Assembly: GCF_025060895.1 (NCBI RefSeq)
Contig: NZ_JANZKV010000047.1
Span: 2,913 to 54,793, forward strand
Length of the DNA: 51,881 nucleotides
DNA from: Stieleria sedimenti
GTDB taxonomy: Bacteria > Planctomycetota > Planctomycetia > Pirellulales > Pirellulaceae
Direction: 5' to 3'
Shown here: one piece after another, positions 41,032-51,880 of the stretch
How positions within the stretch are numbered: position 1 is the first letter of the stretch
Layout of the letters: each line of letters starts with the position of its first letter
Position numbers and translations under genes: made by a program
Notes under the pieces: generated by a model
Database searches by the model: none
Seen by the model: the letters and a program-made list of their open reading frames with translations, nothing else
What the model was told of the DNA's origin: nothing

Positions 41032-42932
41032 CACTTGTTCGCTCTCATTTCAAAGGCTTGGAACGGTTGCCCCTCGTCAGTCAGGGACCAGCTAAAAAAT
41101 TCAATGCAGGTCAAACGTAGCCCGTGGACGACGCCTCCGACCACTGCCAGGACGAAGTTGAGTGTGTGGCCCAACAGAAAGACCATCAACCCTAACAAGA
41201 TTCCCACGCCTGGTACCTGCGCCGCATCGGACGCCATCTCGTTGAACAACAGCGCCAATTGAGCACTGGCCAACCCCAACGCGAACAGTCTCAGGTAGCT
41301 GAGCGCGTCCCCAAACGCCTTGGTCACCCCGGTCAGTCCCAAGGCGCCGTCGAGACAGCGCGCCAGCAGGTCGCGTGGACGGGTGGAAAAGACGGGCCGC
41401 GTGCTGGAGAACAAAAACACGAGCAGCAACCCGACGCCCAACATCCACCAACCACCGGCGGCGATCGTTTCCGACCACGTGGCAGAGTCTCCGCCAAGGT
41501 TTCCCGCCAACAGCGCCATCACATCGGGCTTGGGCAGCATGGTCAATGTCAACAACCACCCGCCGATCAACGCGATCACCCAGCCGACCGAGGACAACGC
41601 ATGTCCGCTGCCCAGCCAGCGCCAGGCGACCACCGCATTGGCCAGCACCAGATGAAAGACTCCGATCGTGGCCGAAATCAACATCATCGCCTCACGGTCC
41701 TGCATGATCGAGTGGTCACCGCTCTTGATCACCAGTCGGTCCAACCAACTTCCCGGTGCCGGTGCGACGCCAAAAAAGCTTCCGATCAACAGACCATAGA
41801 CAATGGTGACGACGACCATGAACACCGCCAGTTGTCGGAACTGACGTCCCGCGGCGGTCCGGCCGAGACGCCGGGCGGACAGGGCCACCAGGCAACCGAG
41901 CACGACTCCATAACCGGCGTCGGCCAAGATCATGGCAAAGAACGCGGCGAACGAAAAAAACATCACCCAGGTCGGATCCCAGCTGCGATAGCCGGGCGTC
42001 ATGAAGAACGTGACGGCGCCCTCGGCACCGGCGATCGGACGTGGATTGCTGAGCAGCGTCGGTGGCAATTCGTCCATGTCGGGGGACCGCTGATGCAGCG
42101 CCAACGTGTTTTCCCGAGCGAAGGTTTCCAGCGCCGCCAGTTTGCTGCGTGGCGCCCAGCCTTGCAGGGCAAACACCGGGCCATCGACCAACGAGCGTTG
42201 CTTCGCATTCATCCGCGCCGTTTCATCCTCGGTCACCGCAAGCTCTCGTCTCAAACGATCCAGCCAACGGGTCAGCGCGATCCGCTGCACTTGCAGCTGT
42301 TCGCGTTGTTCGCCGATCTCCGCCAATCGCGACTGCAGCTGCGACAACGGACGCGGATCCAACTCTTCCGGATCGCACGGCATGTCGGCGGGCGCGTGTT
42401 CGGCAATGATCACCCAGTATTCATGTTCGGAGTCGGTCTTGACCACACTGACACAGCATTCCGCTCTGACGGAGGCCGGCACCTGGCGGGCTTCGCGATG
42501 CATCAGACGGTAGAAGAAGAACTGTTGTCCGCGCAGTTCGTCGGCCGCCGGCAAACGGAAGTCGCCCCACGGACGGGTTTGTTCGATCTTTTCAGCCACC
42601 TGTTCCTGTTCGTCGACCAATTCCCGCGATTCGGATTCGATCCGCAAGACTTCGGCGGCGATTCGCGTGACATCACCATGATCCGACACGGTTGTTGCCG
42701 AACCGCGCCGCGCGGATCGTGATGGCGGGGGACGTTTCTCGGGACAACTCTCCAGATAAGCGATCGCCGCTTTCAAGTCTTCGGCGCGAATGGCCATCCC
42801 CTGCGGCTTACTGCCATCGTTGACAAGATCAACCAGATGGACACAGCCCAATCGTTGCAGTTCCAACACGACCCGGTCGCGGTTTTTCAATTCACCGATC
42901 AAGGTCACTCGTTGCAGCGGAACAATGGCCAT
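41031..42932 (-). CDS. atpI: V-type ATPase membrane subunit I (a-subunit homologue)
   Basis: A 633-residue stator subunit with the ion half-channels. The Shine-Dalgarno is GGAGGA before the ATG at 42932. The cytoplasmic N-terminal half (1-315) holds coiled coils and opens with MAIVPLQRVTLIGELKNRD. The membrane half starts at about 320 with WVMFFSFAAFFAMILADAGY, whose DAGYG motif is a family hallmark. The helix YLRLFALGLASAQLALLFNE at about 545 carries the conserved arginine that faces the rotor glutamate, and LGHTLNFVL lies near 584. A short Ser/Arg-rich insert sits near residue 75. The stop overlaps the subunit K start. Confidence 0.94.
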   Translation of the reverse strand: MAIVPLQRVTLIGELKNRDRVVLELQRLGCVHLVDLVNDGSKPQGMAIRAEDLKAAIAYLESCPEKRPPPSRSARRGSATTVSDHGDVTRIAAEVLRIESESRELVDEQEQVAEKIEQTRPWGDFRLPAADELRGQQFFFYRLMHREARQVPASVRAECCVSVVKTDSEHEYWVIIAEHAPADMPCDPEELDPRPLSQLQSRLAEIGEQREQLQVQRIALTRWLDRLRRELAVTEDETARMNAKQRSLVDGPVFALQGWAPRSKLAALETFARENTLALHQRSPDMDELPPTLLSNPRPIAGAEGAVTFFMTPGYRSWDPTWVMFFSFAAFFAMILADAGYGVVLGCLVALSARRLGRTAAGRQFRQLAVFMVVVTIVYGLLIGSFFGVAPAPGSWLDRLVIKSGDHSIMQDREAMMLISATIGVFHLVLANAVVAWRWLGSGHALSSVGWVIALIGGWLLTLTMLPKPDVMALLAGNLGGDSATWSETIAAGGWWMLGVGLLLVFLFSSTRPVFSTRPRDLLARCLDGALGLTGVTKAFGDALSYLRLFALGLASAQLALLFNEMASDAAQVPGVGILLGLMVFLLGHTLNFVLAVVGGVVHGLRLTCIEFFSWSLTDEGQPFQAFEMRANK

Positions 42933-42947
42933 CTCTTGCTCCTCCGC

Positions 42948-43534
42948 CTAACGTGACTTGGCAATTTTGGAACGCACGACGGCCGCGCGTTCCTGGTCGG
43001 ACAGGAAAATCACGATTCGGCGAATATTCTCCTCCGCCCGGGGGATCAACACCTTGTCGAACAAATTCACCCGTTGGGTCACGCGACGCAGTGCCGCGCC
43101 CAATGCGTCGGTTCGCTTTTCCGCAATCCTCATTCGCACCCGTAATCCCACCATCTGCTTGAGTGCTTCGACGAGAGAATCGACCCAGAACGGAATCGCC
43201 AGGCGCGAATAGGGATCGACTTCCAAACGCAGGTGGAGGAACTTGGGGATGGCGGTGCCGACGACGTTTTCCGTTTTGATTTCAACCTCGGCGACTCGCA
43301 CCCAATGGGCCATTTCGGTGATGTCGATCGTGGAACCGCCGATCAGCGGGTACAAGGATTGCAATTCCTCGCCGACGCGCTGGACTTCGACCTCGATCTC
43401 CGCCAGTTCGGTTTTCGACTGTCGCCACGCGGCTTGCAACTGCTGACGTTTCAGCTCCAACGAAGGCAAGAAACGGCGATACAGTTTGGCTTGATCGCGT
43501 TGCCGCTTCAGCGTCGTTTTGTTCAGCGCAAGTG

Positions 43535-43538
<4 letters not shown>
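42948..43538 (-). CDS. atpD: V-type ATPase central shaft subunit D
   Basis: A 196-residue coiled-coil shaft protein that turns inside the A3B3 head. It begins MTLALNKTTLKRQRDQAKLY with the long N-terminal helix (LPSLELKRQQLQAAWRQSK), and ends with the C-terminal helix (GAALRRVTQRVNLFDKVLIP). The length fits bacterial D subunits. The ATG at 43538 overlaps the subunit B stop (ATGA), so B and D are translationally coupled. Subunit I follows 15 bp later. Confidence 0.93.
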
Positions 43539-44887
<1,349 letters not shown>

Positions 44888-44961
44888 AGCATCATCACGT
44901 CAATGGCTGTTTGAATCAATGTCAGTTCGAAAGGATCACTTCGACAAACGCTTCACCACAG

Positions 44962-46911
44962 TCAACTTGGGATGCGGCTCGCCAAGTCATCAGGACGTCG
45001 GGCGATCGACGAGGTTGCGTTGGTCGTAGACACCCCCTTGCCGTCAAGCAGCGTCAACAGCTCATCGAGCACGCTGGGATCTTCAATCGTGGAGGGCAGT
45101 TGCCACGTTTTGCCTTCGGACATCAATCGCATCGTCCTCCGCAAAATCTTTCCCGAACGCGTCTTGGGTAATCTGTCGGCCAGGATCACGTGCTTCATCG
45201 CCGCGACCGGCCCCACCTGATCGCGCACCCGCTGGATCAACTCCGCTTCCAACACCTCCGGTTCCAGCGTGACATTGGATTTAAGCACCGCAAACCCCAC
45301 CGGCACCTGCCCCTTGAGCGGGTCTTCCACGCCGATCACCGCACATTCGGCCACCGCCGGATGCGACGCCAGTACCTCTTCCATCGTTGCGGTGGAAAGT
45401 CGGTGGCCGGCCACGTTGATCACATCATCCATCCGGCCGGTGATATAGAAATATCCGTCCTCGTCGCGATAGCCTGCGTCGCCAGAGGAATAATAACCGG
45501 GGTGCTCGGTCAGGTACGCGTTCCTGAATCGTTCGGCGTTGCGCCACAAGTTCGGCAGACAACCGGGTGGCAACGGCAACCGGGCCACCACAGCGCCTTC
45601 TTTGTGGGGCGGCAACTCTCGCCCCCCTCGATCCAGGATCCGAATGTCATAGCCACAAACCGGCTTGGTGGCCGAACCGGGACGCAACGGCAACAGTTCC
45701 AGGCCCGCCATGTTGGCAATCATTGGCCAACCTGATTCGGTTTGCCACCAGTGGTCGATCACCGGGACGCCAAGCATGCGTTCGGCCCACTGCAGTGTCG
45801 CGATGTCACACCGCTCACCGGCAAGGAACAAATACCGGAGACAACTTGTGTCATAATCGCGCGCCCGCTGCCCGTCCGGATCGTCGCGCTTGATCGCGCG
45901 GATTGCCGTCGGCGCGGCAAACATGGACCGCACCTGGTGTTCCGCGACGACACGCCAAAAGGCACCGGCATCGGGAGTGCGAACCGGTTTGCCTTCATAC
46001 AACACCGTGGTGCAACCCTGAATCAGGGGCCCGTACACGATACACGAATGCCCCACCACCCAACCGACATCCGACGCGGCCCAATAGACTTCGCCCGGTT
46101 CAACACCGTAGACGTTCTGCATGCTGAACTTCATCGCCACGGCATGGCCACCGTGGTCACGGACAATCCCTTTCGGACGTCCGGTCGTGCCGGAGGTGTA
46201 GAGCACATAGAGCGGATCGGTGGCGAGGACGGGCACGCAGTCGGCCGGTTCGGCGGCTGCGGCCAATTCGTCCCAATCCCAATCGCGCCCGGGCTGCAAG
46301 TCAACACGATGAACGTCGCGCTGATACATCACACAGTGGGACGGCGCGTGGACCGATTCGGCCAACGCGGCGTTGACGATCTTGCCATAGTCGATGACGC
46401 GATCGGGTTCTTGGCCCGCGCTGGCCGCCAGGATCACCTTGGGTTGCAAATCATCAATTCGGACGGCCAATTCGTGCGGCGCAAAGCCTCCGAACACGAC
46501 CGAGTGGATGGCGCCCAAGCGGGCGCATGCCAGCATGCCCACAATCGTTTGTGGAATCATCGGCATGTAGAGGATCACGGCGTCGCCGTGACCGACGCCC
46601 AGTTGACGCAACACGCCGGCGAATCGGGCCACTTGATCGAGCAGTTCTCGATACGTGAAGGTACGCGTCGTGCCCGTCACCGGGGAATCGTATATCAGCG
46701 CCGGTTGGTCGCCGCGTCCCTGTTCAAGCTGCCAATCCAACGCCAGGTAGGCGGTGTTCAGTTGCCCGTCGGGGAACCAGCGGAAAAAACCCTGCTCGTC
46801 TTGAGACAGAATCTGGTCGGGCCGGCGATACCAGGCAATCTGACTCGCCTGCTCGCGCCAGAACGCTTCGGGCTGTTCGATGCTATGACGGTATTGCTGC
46901 TGATAGGTCAT
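44962..46911 (-). CDS. prpE: Propionyl/acetyl-CoA synthetase
   Basis: A 649-residue acyl-CoA ligase of the ACS/PrpE type, making propionyl- or acetyl-CoA from the acid, ATP and CoA. The start at 46911 (MTYQQQYRHSIEQPEAFW) matches the usual N-terminus. Motifs: YTSGTTGRPKGIVRD (238-252), the HWWQTESGWPM acyl-pocket segment, GYYSSGDAGYRDEDGYFYIT, and the C-terminal TRSGKILRR with the lysine used for adenylate formation and usually regulated by acetylation. The HWWQTE plus VRDHGGHAVA pattern favours the propionate-type branch over acetate-specific Acs, which is a moderate-strength inference. It precedes the V-ATPase genes on the same strand. Confidence 0.93.
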   Translation of the reverse strand: MTYQQQYRHSIEQPEAFWREQASQIAWYRRPDQILSQDEQGFFRWFPDGQLNTAYLALDWQLEQGRGDQPALIYDSPVTGTTRTFTYRELLDQVARFAGVLRQLGVGHGDAVILYMPMIPQTIVGMLACARLGAIHSVVFGGFAPHELAVRIDDLQPKVILAASAGQEPDRVIDYGKIVNAALAESVHAPSHCVMYQRDVHRVDLQPGRDWDWDELAAAAEPADCVPVLATDPLYVLYTSGTTGRPKGIVRDHGGHAVAMKFSMQNVYGVEPGEVYWAASDVGWVVGHSCIVYGPLIQGCTTVLYEGKPVRTPDAGAFWRVVAEHQVRSMFAAPTAIRAIKRDDPDGQRARDYDTSCLRYLFLAGERCDIATLQWAERMLGVPVIDHWWQTESGWPMIANMAGLELLPLRPGSATKPVCGYDIRILDRGGRELPPHKEGAVVARLPLPPGCLPNLWRNAERFRNAYLTEHPGYYSSGDAGYRDEDGYFYITGRMDDVINVAGHRLSTATMEEVLASHPAVAECAVIGVEDPLKGQVPVGFAVLKSNVTLEPEVLEAELIQRVRDQVGPVAAMKHVILADRLPKTRSGKILRRTMRLMSEGKTWQLPSTIEDPSVLDELLTLLDGKGVSTTNATSSIARRPDDLASRIPS

Positions 46912-47058
46912 CTTGCCGAGGCTTCTCAATGCCGAGCGCACGAGACTGGGGTGGGTGATCGGCAAGGGACGCCGACGCACAGCCACCGTCTACAGAGCAA
47001 ACCATGGACCAGACGATGAAACCAAAGAGAAAAACTTCCCACTTGTTCCCGGGCTCCG

Positions 47059-47226
47059 CCCTACGCCGTGAACGATTTGTTAGCGGTAGGGCGCGAGCCC
47101 TCCGGTCTTTCACGGTGTTTTTGAAGCGTGACCGGACGGCTCGCGCCGTTCCGCTAACACCTTGCGAGCCAAAGGACGTGACATTGGAAGCAAGCCCAAT
47201 GCCAAAAAATCGTTCACGGCGTAGGG
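47059..47226. repeat. Nested pair of inverted repeats
   Basis: The outer arms, 20 bp at 47059-47078 and 47207-47226, are perfectly complementary (core CGCCGTGAACGATTT). The inner arms of 29 bp at 47079-47107 and 47130-47158 match at about 25 positions (GTTAGCGG...GCGCGAGCC...TCCGGTC). One palindromic element appears to have inserted within another. The segment 47168-47195 between the two right arms resembles 50066-50093. Confidence 0.8.
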
Positions 47227-47307
47227 CTCCGCCTGAGAACACAATGCGATGGAGACTCCCGCCTCCCGAGTACACACCGCGTGTGGCAAGAACCACACCG
47301 ACAGAAG

Positions 47308-47332
47308 CGTTCCAAGGCGGAGCCTTGGAACG
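47308..47332. repeat. Perfect short palindrome CGTTCCAAGGC/GCCTTGGAACG
   Basis: Eleven-bp arms (47308-47318 and 47322-47332) around a 3-base loop. The same GCCTTGGAACG string occurs alone at 8841-8851 after the first sulfatase gene, so this is a dispersed motif. Confidence 0.75.
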
Positions 47333-47393
47333 AGGTGCAAGTGCGGGAGCCGACGGAGCACTTGTTCGCAGACGACGTCGTTCAGCCCTTCGG

Positions 47394-49415
47394 CTACTTG
47401 CCCCGACCTTTCCCCTTGGAACCCCTGCCTCCAGACCCCGCATTCCCGCGGCTGCCTCGGTCACCGCCGCCACTCCGACCAACGTTGCGTCCGGACGCTT
47501 TGAATCCGCCGAAACCGCCGCCGGTCGCCTTGAGGCCGCCATCACCTCCGCGGCTGCTGGACGCCTTGAGCCCCCCCATGTCGCTGCGGTTGCCGAAGTT
47601 GCCGCGGTTGATCGTCGGCGGTGACGATTGTCGCGGCGTGTAAGTTTGCCGCGGCGTGAAAGAGCGCCCCTGGGGGATCGAACGGCCGGGTGTGGGTGAG
47701 CGAAGATCGGGGATGGAACGGACGCTCGGCTGGTCACGGCGGGTCGACCGGCCGATACCGGAGGACGGGTCAAACGCGCTGCCGAGCGGTGATCCGAATT
47801 GACGAACCGGGGGCGATGATTTTTCAGGTGTTGGCGAGCGGTTCCCCCCGCCGCTATTGCTCAACTTACCGTCGCTGTTCAACCTACCGTCGCGGCTCAA
47901 CCTGCCGTCGTTGTTCAACACGTCTCGTCCACGCATCGACGATGGCACGCCGCGCTGCGGTACATCGTCGACCGGCAAACGAAAGCTGGTACCGCGCGAA
48001 GGCCCCCGTGGCATGCCGGATCGGTCGGCCACTGACGGATCCCCGAGCTTCTTTCCTGGCGGCAGCTTTTCAAAGTCTCGTCGGGCCTGGCGTGTTTTTT
48101 CCTGGGACTGCTCCGCGAAACGCCCCAACGATGAAGCTTGGGTCTCGCTGATGCGACGGAATCGGATGTCATCCGAGTTTCGCCGGGCATAGTCTTCCAG
48201 CGGATTCGCCAAGTTTGCCATCTCCACACGCTCGCGATTGCCCTTGCCCGGTGCCGGACCAGCTCCGCGTTGTCCCGCCTGAACCGGCGGCCCCGAATAC
48301 GTACGCGGCGGCCTGAGTTCTTGATGATCGCGGATCTGTTGATGTTGTCGTGCGATGCGATCCAGCGAAGGCTCTCGATCGTGCAGCGACCGGATCCCGT
48401 AGTACGAGTACAACGGATCGTACCGCCGTGGCCGCTGGTAGTAGCTGATCCAGGGGTGGAAGCTCGTGCCGTATCCGACTCCGTAGTAGTCGCCAAAGTA
48501 ATAGCGACCATAGCGCGGGTTGACGAACAGATTCGCCAACAGACCAAGACCGCTGTCGATGACATAGCGCGGCCGATACCAGTAGTTGGCGCGCAGATAA
48601 ATCGGCGACCGATAATACACCGGTGTGAACAACACGCCGCGCCGCTGGAGACGATAGTCCCAGTACCCGGATCGGAAGATGCAACCCCGCGGGGTCCAGA
48701 CGTATTGGTTCGGAATCCAGACCCAATTGGGTTGGGATCTGGCCCAGAATCCCGGCGTCCACTGGTACTGGCTTGTTTGATAGTTCCAGTTCCCAGGCAC
48801 ATAGAAATAGTTGTCTCCCGGGGCCGGAGAGGCCGGACCTTGCTCGAGTGACTCCGGCGGTGGTGGCAGGTAGTCGACGGTTGCCGCTTGCTCGTTCGCC
48901 CAAAAGCCTGCGACGCGACGATACCCGTCCTCGGCCGGCTCCCAATAACCGGGAACCCAACGACGCTGCGGTGGCACCTCTCGCCATACACCGCTGATCC
49001 AGAGGAAGTCACCCAGCTCTTCATCCCAATCCCAATAACCTGGGATCCATGTCGACTTTTCGCTTTCCGGTCGAAGCGTCGGCGGCAATTCCTTGACCGG
49101 TGGCGGGGGTTCCTTTGGCACCACCGGGGCGGGCTTCGGGTCGGCCGAGTAAGGCTCGGCGTACGACTCGTGCAACGGTCCGTGTGACAAGTATTCCACG
49201 CCGAGTTCATCGACCAAGGGATCTCCCTGCGCCGGATCGGAGATCTGCAAGTCGGGGCTGAATGCTTCGGGAGATGCGTTGATCGATCCAGCACTCGGCT
49301 CCCCGACTTCCTGGGCTTGGAACGGAGGAGTTTGAGCAAGCAGCGGACCGGCCAGCAGGGCAGCAACGGCGGTGTGCAGGCAGGAGAGCACGAGAGATCT
49401 TGGGGAACGGATCAT
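47394..49415 (-). CDS. Secreted YXWGXW-repeat surface protein
   Basis: A 673-residue exported protein. The ATG at 49415 gives a signal peptide (LVLSCLHTAVAALLAGPLLA). Residues about 120-290 contain at least five tryptophan-rich W-x-P-G-(Y/F/N)-W units: WIPGYWDWDEELGDFLW, WVPGYWEPAEDGYRRVAGFW, YVPGNWNYQTSQYQW and TPGFWARSQPNWVWIP, the YXWGXW family. A Tyr/Arg-rich region follows (RYGRYYFGDYYGVGYG). From about 400 on the chain is disordered and basic, with short internal repeats (RLSRDGRLNSDGKLS, GGLKASSSRGGDGGLKATGG) and a Gly/Ser/Lys/Arg tail. No enzymatic motif. It is likely a cell-envelope or matrix protein; the function is unknown. Confidence 0.85.
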   Translation of the reverse strand: MIRSPRSLVLSCLHTAVAALLAGPLLAQTPPFQAQEVGEPSAGSINASPEAFSPDLQISDPAQGDPLVDELGVEYLSHGPLHESYAEPYSADPKPAPVVPKEPPPPVKELPPTLRPESEKSTWIPGYWDWDEELGDFLWISGVWREVPPQRRWVPGYWEPAEDGYRRVAGFWANEQAATVDYLPPPPESLEQGPASPAPGDNYFYVPGNWNYQTSQYQWTPGFWARSQPNWVWIPNQYVWTPRGCIFRSGYWDYRLQRRGVLFTPVYYRSPIYLRANYWYRPRYVIDSGLGLLANLFVNPRYGRYYFGDYYGVGYGTSFHPWISYYQRPRRYDPLYSYYGIRSLHDREPSLDRIARQHQQIRDHQELRPPRTYSGPPVQAGQRGAGPAPGKGNRERVEMANLANPLEDYARRNSDDIRFRRISETQASSLGRFAEQSQEKTRQARRDFEKLPPGKKLGDPSVADRSGMPRGPSRGTSFRLPVDDVPQRGVPSSMRGRDVLNNDGRLSRDGRLNSDGKLSNSGGGNRSPTPEKSSPPVRQFGSPLGSAFDPSSGIGRSTRRDQPSVRSIPDLRSPTPGRSIPQGRSFTPRQTYTPRQSSPPTINRGNFGNRSDMGGLKASSSRGGDGGLKATGGGFGGFKASGRNVGRSGGGDRGSRGNAGSGGRGSKGKGRGK

Positions 49416-50205
49416 CGGGTGGGTTGGTCGTGAGTAATTCGTCGAACGTCTTCGCACCGCTTGCAGGTGCAATCCGCGTACCGTCCGCCGCCACTCGACG
49501 TCGCGAAGTTGACATTCGAGCGAGATACAGTCGCTCCATCGATTATCCAGCCACAGGAACCCGATTGGTACGGCGAAGTGACGTTCTCAGCGGCCGGCAC
49601 GAAGCCTTCACGCCGCATCGCCGCCAGATCGATTTGACGACAGTTTGTTGAGATTGCGACGATTCTGGACTGGCTGGCGCCCAATATCCCGGAGGGATGG
49701 CAGCGAGTAGCCGGAGGTCAGCGCAGCGCCACCTCCGGGAAGCACGTCCCACAATCCCCTCGACCCCGGACGGGGTCGCAGCGAATCAATCCGCCGGCGG
49801 TGCGGCAGTCTGCGTTCGTAAAGGAGTTGATCGGTGAGCTCGAGCGTGCGGGCTGGCCGGGTCCGAGGGCGCCGACGTCATTTGCTTCGACACCCTTCGG
49901 GGTCGCGTCTGACGGGGGACCGGATGTCCGGAGGTGTCGCTTCGCTCACCTCCGGCTACTCGCTTGGACCCCGTCGGGGTCAGGCCGCGCGCCCGATACC
50001 GCTCAATCGACAAGGTTTTGACAAGCGCAGAGCCCTGCCGCTCACAAGCATCACTCCGTTTGGCGCCAAAGCAAGTGGCATTGAGTGCAAGCCTACGGGC
50101 CCTCACCCGAGCAAAGCGAAGCATCACACGAGCCGCTGAATGCTTCGCTCCCCCGTTCCCGACGGACGCCGATCAAACATCTACCGATCGCCGCAGAACC
50201 CAGCT
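49416..50205. other. Gene-free 790-bp stretch with clustered palindromes
   Basis: No gene is supported. It carries palindromes at 49711-49738 (CCGGAGGT...ACCTCCGG), 49761-49778 (CGACCCC...GGGGTCG), 49928-49955 (CCGGAGGT...ACCTCCGG again) and 49967-49981 (GACCCCGTCGGGGTC). The order of the two types is kept in both pairs, so this is a duplicated composite unit. A further segment, 50066-50093, resembles one near 47168. This is the longest non-coding gap in the window. Confidence 0.65.
49711..49981. repeat. Duplicated composite palindrome (CCGGAGGT and GACCCC hairpins)
   Basis: Two hairpin types occur in the same order twice: CCGGAGGT/ACCTCCGG at 49711-49738 and 49928-49955, each followed about 20 bases later by a GACCCC/GGGGTC hairpin at 49761-49778 and 49967-49981. 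The sequences around GTAGCCGGAGGT and its inverse CACCTCCGGCTAC extend the relationship. Confidence 0.7.
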
Positions 50206-51639
50206 TCACACCGGCGAGGATTCGCTGGTCAGCAACTGGTCGACTTCGTTGCTGACGATGACGCCGTAATTGATCGCCCCGAGCCAGCCGCTCATGATGA
50301 TCCCGACGCTGCCGGCGTGGTACATGCCTCCGACTTGGTTAGGCAGGTCTCGGCTGACCCCTAGCCCTTCGAATTTAGTGCCGAAGCTGGCACCCCGTTC
50401 GTGGAGGGTGTAGTGCTGAAAGGTGCGCGGCGTGGCGGCTTCGGCATGCTCGATCTTGCCACGCACCCCGGGGATGTAACGCTCCAGCGCCTCGATCGTC
50501 GTCTCCACCAGATCTTTCTTGCTCGCTTCGTAATCCTCTTCGTTCAGGTCATTCCAGTCCGACCAATTGGCGTTGGTGCTGCTGACGACGGCGTAGCGTT
50601 CTTTCGTTTTCCACGGTCGCGTCCGCGGGTAATAAAAGCTGAACGTGCGACTGGTGATGTCTCGGCTGAGCAAGGACTCGGTTTTGAATTCCTTCGCCGT
50701 GCTGGTGAAGAACAGGTCACCGCTGCTCTCCTCGATCGTTTCCCCTTCTTTGAGCGCCATGTAGACCTGTGTGCTGCTGTTGTTCAGCCGCACGGCGTTG
50801 GTTCGTTGGACGTAGTCGGCATCGAGTTTTTCTTCGCCGATCATCTTCAGGATCGTGGTCCGTAAGTTCGCGTTGCTGACGACGGCACGACAGCGAATGG
50901 TTCGATCGCCGACCCGGACCGCGCTGACCCGGCCGCCTCTGGTGATGATCTGGTCGACCGGACAATTGATGCGAATGTCGACACCGTTAGATTCCAACTC
51001 CTTTTTCATCCGCTTGATCAGGTCGTCGGTTCCCCCCTCATAGATATAAACGCCTTTGCTCATGAAGTTGCTGAAGACGATTCCGTACGTGATCGCGGGG
51101 TCTTCCAGTGTGGAGCCGTTGGCGTAGGTGATCGGTTCCATCAACAGACGAACGATGTCGTTGCGTCCGGGAAAGAATCGTTCGAACAATTCTCCGGTCG
51201 TGGTGGTTTGGTCGTCATAGAAATTCATGCCCCGCGCGGTGTCGAAGAATGACTTGACCGTCTCGGGATCTTGATCAAACCGCTCCACCAACAACCGCGA
51301 AAAATCTTCGCGATCGAACGTTGTGGTGAGCGAGAACTGGGGGTTGTCGAAGCGAATGTTTTTGAGCTGGACGATGCGATCGGAGATGTCACGGTTCCAA
51401 TAACGGCGACAGGATTTGATCATTCCGTGAGGAAACCCGTGCAACGAGATGTCAAAGGTGTGGCTTCCGGGCCGCAGAAACCAGGTCGCCAACCCGCCGA
51501 GTTTGTAGTGCTGTTCCAACAACAGCACACGATGGCCGGCGCGACCGAGAATGTTGGCACTGGTCAGCCCGGCCAGCCCGCTGCCGATCACCACGACATC
51601 GTACTCGTCTTTGGCACCTTTTAGAAAATCACGCGGCAT
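50206..51639 (-). CDS. FAD-dependent phytoene-desaturase-like oxidoreductase
   Basis: A 477-residue flavoprotein of the CrtI/CrtISO/phytoene desaturase family. The N-terminal dinucleotide-binding fold is [20 protein letters not shown] (GxGxxG at 19-24), with Glu42 for the FAD ribose and the second motif EQHYKLGG. The C-terminal FAD motif is [20 protein letters not shown]. The middle substrate domain has [12 protein letters not shown] and [20 protein letters not shown], the latter a hallmark of carotenoid desaturases and isomerases. Members act on polyene or isoprenoid chains. No other carotenoid or squalene gene is in the window. Planctomycetes also carry relatives in fatty-acid-like clusters, so the substrate is open. 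No signal peptide. Confidence 0.85.
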   Translation of the reverse strand: MPRDFLKGAKDEYDVVVIGSGLAGLTSANILGRAGHRVLLLEQHYKLGGLATWFLRPGSHTFDISLHGFPHGMIKSCRRYWNRDISDRIVQLKNIRFDNPQFSLTTTFDREDFSRLLVERFDQDPETVKSFFDTARGMNFYDDQTTTTGELFERFFPGRNDIVRLLMEPITYANGSTLEDPAITYGIVFSNFMSKGVYIYEGGTDDLIKRMKKELESNGVDIRINCPVDQIITRGGRVSAVRVGDRTIRCRAVVSNANLRTTILKMIGEEKLDADYVQRTNAVRLNNSSTQVYMALKEGETIEESSGDLFFTSTAKEFKTESLLSRDITSRTFSFYYPRTRPWKTKERYAVVSSTNANWSDWNDLNEEDYEASKKDLVETTIEALERYIPGVRGKIEHAEAATPRTFQHYTLHERGASFGTKFEGLGVSRDLPNQVGGMYHAGSVGIIMSGWLGAINYGVIVSNEVDQLLTSESSPV

Positions 51640-51725
51640 GGAACGGCAGCAGCAATGGGGGAAAGATAAATCGGAAGCGTCGTGCGGGGATAATTTGAAC
51701 GATGACAGGCGGGAAGCCTATCCCA

Positions 51726-51880
51726 CTAGTGCTCCGTCAACTTTTAGATTTAGGGTGCCGCGGAAAAGGGGTCAGGTACCAAAAATGCGAAGCACCCTTC
51801 GGGCCATTTGGTTTTTGGTACCTGACCCCTTTTCCGCTCGACCAACGCAACCCCAACATTAAATGTGGTTGGAGCACTAG
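51726..51880. repeat. MITE/REP-like element with perfect 25-bp inner inverted repeat
   Basis: Outer ends CTAGTGCTCC (51726-51735) and GGAGCACTAG (51871-51880) are perfectly inverted. The inner arms 51761-51785 and 51812-51836 are a perfect 25-bp inverted repeat with core GGGGTCAGGTACC, around a 26-base loop that itself contains GAAGCACCCTTCGGG. No transposase is present. The GGGGTCAGGTACC core resembles, from memory, sequences near REP-associated tyrosine transposases; this needs checking. Confidence 0.8.

Larger units (their letters stand above)
46912..47393. other. Repeat-filled gap between prpE and the YXWGXW gene
   Basis: No gene is supported; open frames across it are built from the repeats. 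It holds the nested inverted repeats at 47059-47226 and a palindrome at 47308-47332. The promoter for the prpE-like gene should lie at its left end but I see no clear hexamers. Confidence 0.6.

Noticed and set aside
41259-42722. 487-codon open frame on the plus strand
   Set aside because: Antisense shadow of V-ATPase subunit I; rich in Gln/His/Arg, as expected from reversed GC-rich codons.
45742-47019. 425-codon open frame on the plus strand
   Set aside because: Antisense to the prpE-like gene; no start signal or motif.
47004-47624. 206-codon open frame on the plus strand
   Set aside because: Made of palindromic repeats and the antisense of the Gly-rich tail of the YXWGXW gene.
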